A stretch of 64,000 bases of DNA from UBA1672 sp046542355. Lineage in GTDB: Bacteria > Pseudomonadota > Alphaproteobacteria > Micavibrionales > Micavibrionaceae. The stretch is from positions 175,064 to 239,063 of the forward strand of contig JBKHBN010000001.1 in the NCBI GenBank assembly GCA_046542355.1, given 5' to 3'. The position numbers and the translations under genes were made by a program. The notes below the pieces were generated by a model. It was not told the origin of the DNA. It did no database searches and was given only the letters and a program-made list of their open reading frames with translations. Shown in pieces: positions 35,516-43,953 of this stretch (the stretch's first letter is position 1; each line of letters opens with the position of its first letter).

Positions 35516-37915
35516 CTACCCGTGAGCGAGATAAAGACCGGAATGAGGATCGGGCTTATAACGCGGCGCCCACAAATCATGCCCCAAACTCTCGAGATGA
35601 TAATCAGCCGCCTCCCGCGCATCCTGCCAGCGGTCAAACCGCTTCATACACAAACGCTCGCGATCTGTTGGCTTAAAGGAATTCCATAAAGCATCATAAT
35701 AGCCAAGTGTCAGGTTCCCGCCATTCATAACCCTTGAATTCACAAGATGAACAGGAATCTGACGTTCATTATTGGGAAACCCGGGCAAGATACCATAACC
35801 ACGCTTCTCAACCATTAGATTATGATACAAAATCATATTGAATTCATATTCTGTCCCAACCCCGCCAAGAAAAACAGTAAGCACATCAGGCCACAATATA
35901 GCGTGCTGACGCTCACCGATATGATTAAAGGTAAGAACATGAATAAGTGGATTTCCACTACCATCATCCAGACAACTCAGATAATTACCATCATAATCCC
36001 CAGACATAGGCTCAAGCTCATGCCTACGCATCCACGCCTTAAATGAACCCTCTTTACGAGACACAAGCGGAACACGCATCGCAAGACTAATAAAATCAGT
36101 AAACCCATCATCTGCAGCCCGAACAGCAGCATCCAGAAACTGACCCATAATAAAACGGCCACCGCCACCATGTGTCATAACTATTTTTCTTTGTGCCGTA
36201 TCAAACACATAATCACCCGCATCCTGATTACCGGATTGAATATGTGAACTTGCCGAACCGATAAGCGCTTCAGATGCCCCCAATGAAGCGCCCAAAGGCA
36301 TCCCGATCATATCCTGTAAAGTCCGGTGATCGAGCATATTATACGACACCCCGTTATCAGGATTACCCCCCTTATGATCCTGTCCCCATTGCCCCTCTGA
36401 CATCACAGCATTAAAACCGGCGCCCATATCAGACACCGTACCAAAAATATAGCTCTTCTCTGCCGTTGTTGCCCTGAATTTCATTGCATTAAAAAGAGCA
36501 GCGCCGTCATCCCGCTCCACACTACGCTCAACCATAACTGGATGACCTCTAAAATGATCATGGCCTAACGGCTTAACTGTCGCGACATATGAAAGCATCA
36601 GCCGCCTGATAAGGGCGTTGCCAAGCTCATCTGAACCACTCAAGCCCCTATGGCCACCTTGCTGCGGTAGTGACTCAATGCAGGTCGCACCAGCGTTAAG
36701 AAATGCAACCTCAAAATCACCGTGATGAAAAACAGGAAACTGCTCTTGAACCCTCCTATAGCAACCAAGCTTATCATCAGCACTAAACCCTTGTGAATCC
36801 TCTCCAAAATTAAGATTGGAGATAAACCTGGCACCAGGCTTATCACGCTTTTCAACAATTCTTGGGTTTTCAAGACTCGGGATACCTCTAATACGAGCCA
36901 TTGACCGCATAGCTCGCGCACTGGCAAATTGCTGCTTAAAATATGGCTGTCCAGGAACCTTTCTCAAATTCTCAATAGTATAGGGCTGCCCCCGATCATC
37001 TTTCCTCCCCCAATATTCGGCAGGAACGTCAAAATCATTCAAATTAAACTGAACCCCGCCTTCTTCCTCCATCTGATAATGAATAGGCTCCACACGAAGC
37101 AAGCCCCCTCTCTCTTCAAGCGCTGTGATAAATATCCCTTGTTCTGGAAGCGTATGGGTCGGGCGATATGCCAGGCTGGTTACATAATATGTCACACGTG
37201 CAATATGCGTATCAGGGACATTTTCCATCACCTCCCGTGCCTCATCCAAAGATTGATGAACCAGAGAAAGAAAATTCAAAACACCGCCGCAAGCATTCAT
37301 TAACTCATTCACCCGGTGCCCGGGAAAAGGAACGCCCGGCCGAAAACACTCCTGTATCATAGGCATATCACGATATGGATCCCATACTGGGGAATGCTTC
37401 AGGCACTCCGGCAAAATCATCTCCCGATCCTCAGCCAGAATATCAATCTGATCCGGACCCTTAACACCTAGAACCCGCAAAGCTTCTTCAACCTCGCGGG
37501 CTGTGGCATCGAAAACAGGCGTAATGCCTCCCATTTCCGCCTTAACCCTTGCAATTCGCATAGGCTCAGGCTCAGCTTCAAGCGAATCCGGACCGGAAAT
37601 AAAATCTTTTTTACCATGCATTGGGAAATTAAAATTGCTCAAAGGATGGCTGTTTTCAAAATATTTCAGATCATTTTCTGTAACCAACAAGCCAACGCGA
37701 CCGGGCTGAAACGGCCTATAACGTTCCGGCCACTCTCCGATCAATAAAACATGATTATTCCCGCAAACCTCTTGACTAATAGTCGTATTAAGATCAACAC
37801 CATCAGGAAAACCGGCTTGCACAGGATCATAATAAACCGGGGGTAACAGAGAATCCAAATATGCCATAACCTGAGCAGGATCCTCAGGATAAGGCCCCAT
37901 GATAACACGCTGCAT
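35516..37915 (-). CDS. 799-residue unknown protein with a C-terminal LOG-like nucleotide-binding domain
   Basis: A large soluble protein, not recognised as a whole. The last third resembles the LOG (lysine-decarboxylase-like) Rossmann domain. KIVMTHGGGGRFIMGQFLDAA (about 578-597) stands where LOG proteins have the GGGxxGLMG loop, and FLGGVGTEYEFNMILY (about 682-697) stands where they have PGGxGTxxE. The catalytic Arg/Glu pairing cannot be confirmed. Residues 1-500 have no recognised domain, only scattered segments such as ACGGVLNFLSLVHQSLDEA. ATG 37915 has only a weak GGTGAAG upstream. It is divergent from the deaminase-like gene at 38044 across 128 bases, and sits between sucB and lpd. A distant LOG relative in the same window (16707) is much shorter. 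Confidence 0.75.
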   Translation of the reverse strand: MQRVIMGPYPEDPAQVMAYLDSLLPPVYYDPVQAGFPDGVDLNTTISQEVCGNNHVLLIGEWPERYRPFQPGRVGLLVTENDLKYFENSHPLSNFNFPMHGKKDFISGPDSLEAEPEPMRIARVKAEMGGITPVFDATAREVEEALRVLGVKGPDQIDILAEDREMILPECLKHSPVWDPYRDMPMIQECFRPGVPFPGHRVNELMNACGGVLNFLSLVHQSLDEAREVMENVPDTHIARVTYYVTSLAYRPTHTLPEQGIFITALEERGGLLRVEPIHYQMEEEGGVQFNLNDFDVPAEYWGRKDDRGQPYTIENLRKVPGQPYFKQQFASARAMRSMARIRGIPSLENPRIVEKRDKPGARFISNLNFGEDSQGFSADDKLGCYRRVQEQFPVFHHGDFEVAFLNAGATCIESLPQQGGHRGLSGSDELGNALIRRLMLSYVATVKPLGHDHFRGHPVMVERSVERDDGAALFNAMKFRATTAEKSYIFGTVSDMGAGFNAVMSEGQWGQDHKGGNPDNGVSYNMLDHRTLQDMIGMPLGASLGASEALIGSASSHIQSGNQDAGDYVFDTAQRKIVMTHGGGGRFIMGQFLDAAVRAADDGFTDFISLAMRVPLVSRKEGSFKAWMRRHELEPMSGDYDGNYLSCLDDGSGNPLIHVLTFNHIGERQHAILWPDVLTVFLGGVGTEYEFNMILYHNLMVEKRGYGILPGFPNNERQIPVHLVNSRVMNGGNLTLGYYDALWNSFKPTDRERLCMKRFDRWQDAREAADYHLESLGHDLWAPRYKPDPHSGLYLAHG

Positions 37916-38043
37916 CGTTCACTTCACCATATTCTAAACCGTTTATCACCTATACTGCAGCCCTCACACCTTTTTCTGGCTTATTAGAGTCAGCTCCCCT
38001 TTTCTGCAGCGCCCGCAGTTTTTTAACACACAGTCAAATAAAA

Positions 38044-39108
38044 ATGCAAAAAGATTCTGCATTTATGACAGACATCTCATATAATCAAGTTCCAAAAACA
38101 CAAAATGGATGCGCCATAATGCTTCAGCATACCCCACCCCCACTAACACACACAGACCATATAACAAATATGGCTCACGCCCTAAAAACAGCAGAAAAAA
38201 GCCCCCATCCCACACACAAAGTCGGCGCCTTGCTCTCCCTCACAGCCCAAGAGCTTCATCACTCCATCGCATGCTACAATGACTGGCCGGAAACACTGGC
38301 GCGACATATTGGTAAAGCCAACAAGCTCGGCAATGCAAGCAATACACTCCACGCCGAAATAGCAACGCTCTGTAAAGCACAGATCGCCACACACGGCGCC
38401 AGCCTTTACCTCACCAACCTGCCCTGCCCAAATTGTACAAAAGCACTAAGCGAAGCAGGAATAGCGGATATCTACTTTGACTCCAACGCATACAACACCC
38501 CCCTGGGATTAAAAATGCGCACCTATTTTGAACAAGCATCAAAACTCATACTCAAACAAGCAGGAAAAGGCCTGCATGAAATAAATCTTGATCATAATAC
38601 GATACGCACCCTCTTGCGCCCTGCTCCATTCAAGACAGATACACAAAAAACTCTAAAAGCGCAAATATCGCGCGCCACTCAGGAAATATTTTCAAAACAT
38701 TTTGAAAATGCCCGCGCTCATTTCCAGAACGATCCTGCGCCCTTTACTGCAACTATTGCCAAAGACAAACAAAACAAAACACATTACTTTCTAGCCGCGC
38801 AAACATGTTATCCAGCCGGATTGGAAAAGAGAGATATCGAACACATTCACACCATTCAAGACAAATATGAGGCATTTCACCAGCCCTTCAACAGGCTCCT
38901 AAGCCACTGCGCCTTCCATGGCCTGAGAATAGAGAAACAATATTTACGCACCACCCAAATCCCTACAGCGCGCGAATTCGTGAACATGATAGGCTACAGC
39001 ATAAGAACCATAACCATCGAGAACAAAGAAAAATACCGCGATGCCTCATGCCTTGAGGCCTACAGACAACTCAAGGAAACCGGTACAAAAATCATAGAAA
39101 TTTTGTAG
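38044..39108 (+). CDS. dCMP/cytidine-deaminase-like protein with a second, inactive-looking deaminase domain
   Basis: A 354-residue protein. Residues 40-150 are a zinc-dependent deaminase: HAE at 103-105 (zinc His and catalytic Glu) and PCPNC at 127-131 (zinc Cys pair), 21 residues apart, followed by the ALSEAGIADIYF helix-strand. Residues 245-354 appear to repeat the fold without the metal ligands: FTATIAKDKQN at the first strand, then KQYLRTTQIPTAREFVNMIGYSIRTITI aligned with SLYLTNLPCPNCTKALSEAGI, with Ile-Pro-Thr-Ala-Arg replacing PCPNC. A catalytic-plus-pseudocatalytic pair would recall E. coli Cdd and APOBEC3 proteins. Substrate unknown. The start could be ATG 38044, 38065 or later. Confidence 0.75.
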   Translation: MQKDSAFMTDISYNQVPKTQNGCAIMLQHTPPPLTHTDHITNMAHALKTAEKSPHPTHKVGALLSLTAQELHHSIACYNDWPETLARHIGKANKLGNASNTLHAEIATLCKAQIATHGASLYLTNLPCPNCTKALSEAGIADIYFDSNAYNTPLGLKMRTYFEQASKLILKQAGKGLHEINLDHNTIRTLLRPAPFKTDTQKTLKAQISRATQEIFSKHFENARAHFQNDPAPFTATIAKDKQNKTHYFLAAQTCYPAGLEKRDIEHIHTIQDKYEAFHQPFNRLLSHCAFHGLRIEKQYLRTTQIPTAREFVNMIGYSIRTITIENKEKYRDASCLEAYRQLKETGTKIIEIL

Positions 39109-39140
39109 ACATTGTAGGCATTAAAGACTGGCGACAACCT

Positions 39141-40409
39141 CTAAATATCCAGAACCAGCCGGCGCGGATCTTCTATCAACTGCTTAATGCGAACCAGAGA
39201 ACTAACAGCCTCACGCCCATCCACAATGCGGTGATCATAAGATTGCGCCACATACATCATGGATCGGGCTTCGATTGAACCATCCCCAGCAACCACTGGG
39301 CGCTTTTGAATCGAATGCATCCCCAAAATACCAGATTGCGGCGTATTCAAAATCGGTGTCGACATAAGCGAGCCAAACACGCCGCCATTGGTAATCGTAT
39401 ATGTTCCTCCAACAAGCTCATCCATCGATAATTTACCATCACGAGCCCGCACCCCAAAATCAGCAATGTTGCTTTCAATCTCGGCCATACTCTTGCGATC
39501 AGCATCACGAATAACCGGCACCACAAGCCCTTGCGGCGTGGAAACAGCCACACCGATATTGTAATAATTCTTATAAACGATCTCCGCACCGTCAATTTCT
39601 GCATTAATTGCCGGAAACTCTTTCAAAGCCTGCACCACAGCTTTCACAAAGAAAGACATAAATCCAAGTTTAATCCCGTGCTTTTTCTCAAAAAGATCCT
39701 TGTACTCCTTACGCAGAGCCATAATTGGCTCCATATCAATTTCATTAAAAGTCGTCAGCATAGCTGCCGTATCCTGCGCCTCTTTCAAACGCTTGGCAAT
39801 CACCTGCCGCAGCTTGGACATCTGCACACGCTCCTCGCGCGGCCCTGCTGGTTCAGGATAATAAGCCCTTGGTAATGCTTCTGGCGCTGATCCTTCGATA
39901 CCTTTTTTCTGCGCCCCGCTCTCCAGATACTTTTGCACATCTGCCTTCGTGAGCCGTCCATCTTTCCCAGTAGCCGGAACAACGGAAGTATCCAGACCAT
40001 GATCGGCAAGCAGCTTCCGTACAGCCGGTGATGTTTTAGGAGCCTCAGCCTCCTTAACATCTTTATCCTCTGAAATATCCTTCTTCGAAACAACATCAAC
40101 ATAAGCGGCTTTTTCCGAACCCCTTTTAGTATCTACCTGTTCCTGTTTGACAACATCCCTTTCTAAAGGAGCGCCACCTTCTTCCATTTCCCCTAATAAA
40201 GACCCCACCTCGACAGTGTCACCTTCAGGAACAATAATATTCGTAATCACACCGCTTGCCGGCGCATTCACCTCAAGCGTGACCTTATCCGTCTCAAGTT
40301 CAACCAGCGGCTCATCAATCTTCACGGCCTCCCCGACTTCCTTGAGCCACTGCGCTACAGTCGCTTCGGTTACAGATTCTCCAAGCGTGGGAACAACGAT
40401 TTGAGTCAT
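39141..40409 (-). CDS. sucB: 2-oxoglutarate dehydrogenase E2 (dihydrolipoyl succinyltransferase)
   Basis: A 422-residue core enzyme transferring succinyl from lipoyl to CoA. ATG 40409 (MTQIVVPTLGESVTEATV) is preceded by GGAG; the longer frame to 40430 is not needed. One lipoyl domain carries LETDKVTLEV with the lipoyl Lys near residue 43. A peripheral subunit-binding domain (SPAVRKLLADHGLDTSVVP, then GRLTKADVQKYL) follows at about 130-165. The catalytic domain ends in the QSYDHRIVDGREAV box (His, Asp). It works with SucA and Lpd, both in this window. Confidence 0.97.
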   Translation of the reverse strand: MTQIVVPTLGESVTEATVAQWLKEVGEAVKIDEPLVELETDKVTLEVNAPASGVITNIIVPEGDTVEVGSLLGEMEEGGAPLERDVVKQEQVDTKRGSEKAAYVDVVSKKDISEDKDVKEAEAPKTSPAVRKLLADHGLDTSVVPATGKDGRLTKADVQKYLESGAQKKGIEGSAPEALPRAYYPEPAGPREERVQMSKLRQVIAKRLKEAQDTAAMLTTFNEIDMEPIMALRKEYKDLFEKKHGIKLGFMSFFVKAVVQALKEFPAINAEIDGAEIVYKNYYNIGVAVSTPQGLVVPVIRDADRKSMAEIESNIADFGVRARDGKLSMDELVGGTYTITNGGVFGSLMSTPILNTPQSGILGMHSIQKRPVVAGDGSIEARSMMYVAQSYDHRIVDGREAVSSLVRIKQLIEDPRRLVLDI

Positions 40410-40725
40410 AGGTTTATATCTCCAAAACATCTATTAGGGATGGCATACATACAAATACGTTTTAAACAATATAGACAACACACAACAAAAACAACACAAG
40501 GCACTACCTCTTGTTATCTTTTGCACCATAGACATGCGAGATTAAGGGAAACACAATGCAGCAAACATAACGTGAAAAACAAATGGCCAAAAACGATCAA
40601 GCTGCTACATCAGGAAAAAAGAGGAACTTGCCATCCAAAACACAAAAAAATAAAAACGAATCAACGCCAAAACATCCCTCGAACATAAACAGATGTACGC
40701 ACATAAAAACAAAACAATAAATACT
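40410..40725. other. Intergenic region between thiL and sucB
   Basis: 316 bases, A-rich on the plus strand, expected to hold the sucB promoter on the minus strand; no clear -35/-10 pair is seen. A 45-codon plus-strand frame at 40583-40720 would encode a Lys/Asn/Ser-rich peptide but has no ribosome site, so I do not call it. Confidence 0.4.
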
Positions 40726-41703
40726 TTAAAAATGTTTCCAGCCATGGATAAAATCATCGATACGAAACGACCAAGAACTATTTTCAGCGAAACTTAAACC
40801 TTTACCGCAGAATTCACCTATAACCATAGGTTCTAAATCAATTTCTTTAGCTTCTTCTAAAAGCTGCTGTACGTATCCCTTTGAAACAGCTATAATAAGC
40901 TCGTAATCATCACCGCCACGCACCACATCTTCACGGCAGATCAGACCATTTTCAACTGCACGCTCTACCGAATCAGAAAATTGCAATGCGCCCAGATCAA
41001 TTCTTACCCCTACACCTGATGCACGAGCAATATGCATACAATCAGCAATAAGGCCATCAGATATATCTGCCGCCGCATGAACACGCCCCCTGACGATTCG
41101 GCCAAAATCGACTCGAGGCTCGGGCAAATGAAAGCGTTCAACAGATCTCTTATATAATGGATTTTCTGCAAGCTCCGGCTTTTCTTGCAAGATCTTTAAC
41201 CCAAGCGCAGAGTCTCCTGTGATACCGCTAAGAACAATAACATCACCCTCTCGCGCACCACTGCGCCGCATCGCCTGACCTGCAGGAACACACCCCAAAA
41301 CCGTAATACTAATCGATAAATAATCAGACTTGATACTGGTCGTATCCCCGCCAGAACAAAAAAAACCAAAACGCTTGTTATCCGCTATCAAAGCCGCGCT
41401 AAAAGCCTCAAGCCAAGCCACTTCAGGCAAGCGCGGAAATGCAATATTGAGCTGATAAGAAAGCGGATCTGCCCCCATAGAAGCCATATCCGATAAATTT
41501 ACCCGCAGCGCCTTTCGTGCAATCACATCAGGCGACTCACCGATCATGAAATGCACACCTTCATTCAACGTATCGCTACTGACAACCAGCTCATATCCAG
41601 CAGGCACCGACAATACAGCGCCATCATCACGCATACCATCCACGCCCTCATGCCCCATAGCCAAAGGCGCGAAATATGTCTCAATCATAGAAAACTCGTC
41701 CAT
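40726..41703 (-). CDS. thiL: Thiamine-monophosphate kinase
   Basis: A 325-residue kinase making thiamine diphosphate from thiamine monophosphate, the last step of the pathway. Marks are RDDGAVLSVPAG, LSDMASMGADPLSYQLNIAFP, CSGGDTTSIKSDYLSISITVLG, ADISDGLIADC and GGDDYELIIAV (GGEDYEL in most members). Length is normal. It is third in the thiE-thiD-thiL run, 27 bases after thiD. The product is the cofactor of SucA, whose gene is the next minus-strand gene upstream of thiE. Confidence 0.95.
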   Translation of the reverse strand: MDEFSMIETYFAPLAMGHEGVDGMRDDGAVLSVPAGYELVVSSDTLNEGVHFMIGESPDVIARKALRVNLSDMASMGADPLSYQLNIAFPRLPEVAWLEAFSAALIADNKRFGFFCSGGDTTSIKSDYLSISITVLGCVPAGQAMRRSGAREGDVIVLSGITGDSALGLKILQEKPELAENPLYKRSVERFHLPEPRVDFGRIVRGRVHAAADISDGLIADCMHIARASGVGVRIDLGALQFSDSVERAVENGLICREDVVRGGDDYELIIAVSKGYVQQLLEEAKEIDLEPMVIGEFCGKGLSFAENSSWSFRIDDFIHGWKHF

Positions 41704-41730
41704 ACCATGCCTGCTTCTAACGCCCCAAGG

Positions 41731-42540
41731 CTAACACGTACACTTATAGCCGTGATGCACAGGCCCATGCCCACAGCCAACATCAAGGTTATCAGCATGC
41801 TGCAAAGCGCCTGTCAAAAAGGTCTTAGCCTTCCGGCACGCCTCGGGCAAAGACACACCCTTAGCCAGATATGCTGCAATAGCGGATGATAACGTACACC
41901 CTGTTCCATGTGTATTGGCCGTATCAACGCGCGGCGCAGAAAACACATCACATCCCCCATCACGCGAAACAAAAACATCGCGCACCTCATCGCCCTTTAA
42001 ATGCCCTCCTTTAAGAAACACCGCGCGACTCCCAAGTGCCAGTAACCCCTGCGCCGCCTCTTCCATATCCAAAACAGCCCTACGCGAAAGCTTCTGCGCC
42101 TCAGGAATATTGGGGGTAATCACATCAGCCAGCGGTACAAGACGATCCCTTAAAACCTCTATCGCCTCGCTGCTAATCAACGGATCTCCGCTTGTCGCCA
42201 CCATCACCGGATCAAGCACAATAAAGGGCGGCTTGTACGTCTCCAAAGCACCGGCAACCTGTTCAATAACATCAACATGCGCCAGCATCCCGATTTTCAC
42301 AGCGCCAACTTCAATATCCTCAAATATCGCCTCAATCTGCGCACGTACAAACGCCGCAGGCACATCATGTACATCACGCACACCTTGCGTATTTTGCACT
42401 GTCAGCGCCGTTAAAGCAGCCATGCCATAACATCCAAGCGCTGAGAATGTTTTCAAGTCAGCCTGTACGCCTGCCCCGCCCGAAGGATCAGACCCAGCAA
42501 TACTCAAGACATTGGGGACAGGAAAGTCTTTTTCACTCAT
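41731..42540 (-). CDS. thiD: Hydroxymethylpyrimidine / phosphomethylpyrimidine kinase
   Basis: A 269-residue ribokinase-like enzyme that phosphorylates HMP and HMP-P for thiamine synthesis. Signatures are AGSDPSGGAGVQADLKTFSA, GCYGMAALTALTVQNTQGV, VLDPVMVATSGD, VFLKGGHLKGD and NTHGTGCTLSSAIAAYL with the catalytic Cys/Asp region. ATG 42540 overlaps the thiE stop codon (ATGA), so the two are translationally coupled. Its last residues (HHGYKCTC) contain two cysteines and a GHGPVHHGYK tail. Confidence 0.96.
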   Translation of the reverse strand: MSEKDFPVPNVLSIAGSDPSGGAGVQADLKTFSALGCYGMAALTALTVQNTQGVRDVHDVPAAFVRAQIEAIFEDIEVGAVKIGMLAHVDVIEQVAGALETYKPPFIVLDPVMVATSGDPLISSEAIEVLRDRLVPLADVITPNIPEAQKLSRRAVLDMEEAAQGLLALGSRAVFLKGGHLKGDEVRDVFVSRDGGCDVFSAPRVDTANTHGTGCTLSSAIAAYLAKGVSLPEACRKAKTFLTGALQHADNLDVGCGHGPVHHGYKCTC

Positions 42541-43202
42541 ACCATGCCCCGCCGCCCTCTTTGAACAGCGCTCACAAAATCCTGCGTTGCTCCTTCAGGA
42601 TCCAAAGCAGCCACTACAGCTCGAATCATCGCAACACCATCAGCGCCGGCATGGATAACATCAGAAGCATTATCAGGCGTAATTCCCCCAATGCCAACCA
42701 CAGGAACAGGTGCATTGGCAACAAGATTCGCAAACCCGCCAATCCCGAGCACAGCTTTATCAGGCTTGGTCAATGTAGGATAAACCGGCCCCGTCCCGAC
42801 ATAATCGACAATCTTCGAATCAAGCGCGTCGTAATGTGCCTGCTTATAAGCCGTAAGCCCCAAAATCTTGTCATCTCCGATCAATTCACGTGCCTGAGCC
42901 GCTGGCATATCCTCCTGCCCGACATGCACCCCGTCCAGATCCAGTTCAGCAGCCAGAGCAACATAATCATCCATCACAAAAACAACAGTGCGATATAAAG
43001 GATCATCTAACAAACGAACAATCTCAAGTGCTTGCTCCCTGACCACATCCAGAGAATCAACTTTATTACGAAGCTGAAGAAACGTCGCACCGCCGCGCAG
43101 CGCGGCCAGAGTAACCTCACCAACACCACGTCCCTTAGGCAATACGGCAGGATCAATAATCACATAAACAGACAAATCAAAACTCTTGCGCCCAAAGGAC
43201 AT
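42537..43202 (-). CDS. thiE: Thiamine-phosphate synthase
   Basis: A 221-residue TIM-barrel enzyme joining HMP-PP and thiazole phosphate. Marks are GGATFLQLRNK (residues near 34-44), VMDDYVALAAELDLDGVHVGQEDMP, GTGPVYPTLTKPD and VVGIGGITPDNASDVIHAGADGVAMI. First gene of thiE-thiD-thiL; TAGGAG precedes ATG 43202. I looked for a TPP riboswitch in the 43203-43436 leader on the minus strand and found no CTGAGA or related box. Confidence 0.95.
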   Translation of the reverse strand: MSFGRKSFDLSVYVIIDPAVLPKGRGVGEVTLAALRGGATFLQLRNKVDSLDVVREQALEIVRLLDDPLYRTVVFVMDDYVALAAELDLDGVHVGQEDMPAAQARELIGDDKILGLTAYKQAHYDALDSKIVDYVGTGPVYPTLTKPDKAVLGIGGFANLVANAPVPVVGIGGITPDNASDVIHAGADGVAMIRAVVAALDPEGATQDFVSAVQRGRRGMV

Positions 43203-43436
43203 ACAAAACTCCTAAAACAAAAAAAATACCAATAATGCAGGCAAGATACTACGCGCGATAAAACGCATCAACGGAAAAACGAATCAAAAAATATATACAA
43301 TTTGGCTAAAATTTTATCTTATTAACTTTTTTTTTAATCTTCACACGTAAAACTATAATCAGACAGTCCTGCAAAATATGCTGTCAAACAATTCTCCACT
43401 GCGTTTAAATTCAATTTTTTATAATGGGGCAAGACC

Positions 43437-43853
43437 ATGAATATGGCACTATACTTTCGTGACTTTTCTGAAACTGGCATCTCAACGCCGTTCGATCAAA
43501 TGCGCGCCAATGCAATGATCAACGCAAGTCATGACACGCGCGGCATGAGCATTCTGATTTTTAACACCAATGCCTTCTTGCAAGAAGCCCGCCATCAGGA
43601 TTTATACTATATACTGAGCGCTTGGGCTGTAGAGCCAACCAAACGCTCCCCCGCCAAATTCAAAAGATACCCAAAGGCAGGAAAAAAAGCCCTCTATAAA
43701 CGCGTTGAAATATTTAAAGAAAAATTTTATATGGCACACCATATCCATGACTACTTTGTTGATAAAGCCGTCCAGCATATGCTCATTGCCATCGATAATG
43801 AATTATCCCTCCTATGTCCGGATCATCAAAATTCCTCCATGTGTTACGCGTAA
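43437..43853 (+). CDS. Unknown protein
   Basis: A 138-residue protein with ATG 43437 after GGGGCAAG. It is basic and aromatic-rich, soluble, with no family recognised. It begins MALYFRDFSETGISTPFDQM and later has YYILSAWAVEP and KKALYKRVEIFKEKFYMAHHIH. It is alone on the plus strand between thiE and sucA, and is followed by a good plus-strand terminator, which supports it as a real, independent gene. The upstream gap is AT-rich with a long T-run near 43327-43335. Confidence 0.65.
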   Translation: MNMALYFRDFSETGISTPFDQMRANAMINASHDTRGMSILIFNTNAFLQEARHQDLYYILSAWAVEPTKRSPAKFKRYPKAGKKALYKRVEIFKEKFYMAHHIHDYFVDKAVQHMLIAIDNELSLLCPDHQNSSMCYA

Positions 43854-43884
43854 GCACGTCCCACTATGTACTTGTGTAAAAAAC

Positions 43885-43920
43885 AAAGGCACGCTCCAAT
43901 AAAAAGGAGAGTGCCTTTTT
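43885..43920 (+). terminator. Terminator after the gene at 43437
   Basis: AAAGGCAC plus CTCC (43885-43897) pair with GGAG plus GTGCCTTT (43906-43918) with one mismatch and an AATAAAAA loop, followed by T's. The location is 31 bases after the stop codon. Confidence 0.75.
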
Positions 43921-43953
43921 TACATCTACGTCCTTCAAGAAAGTTAATCCGCC

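Noticed and set aside
40583..40720. 45-codon plus-strand frame encoding a basic peptide
   Set aside because: No ribosome site, A-rich composition explains the Lys/Asn bias, and it runs into the thiL terminator side without its own signals.
43322..43337. TTAA-N8-TTAA near a T-run
   Set aside because: The spacing is eight, not the seven needed for a CtrA box, and the site is within a poly-T tract.
43203..43436. Search for a TPP riboswitch upstream of thiE
   Set aside because: No CTGAGA, ACCTGA or GGGA-type THI box elements are seen on the minus strand in this leader.
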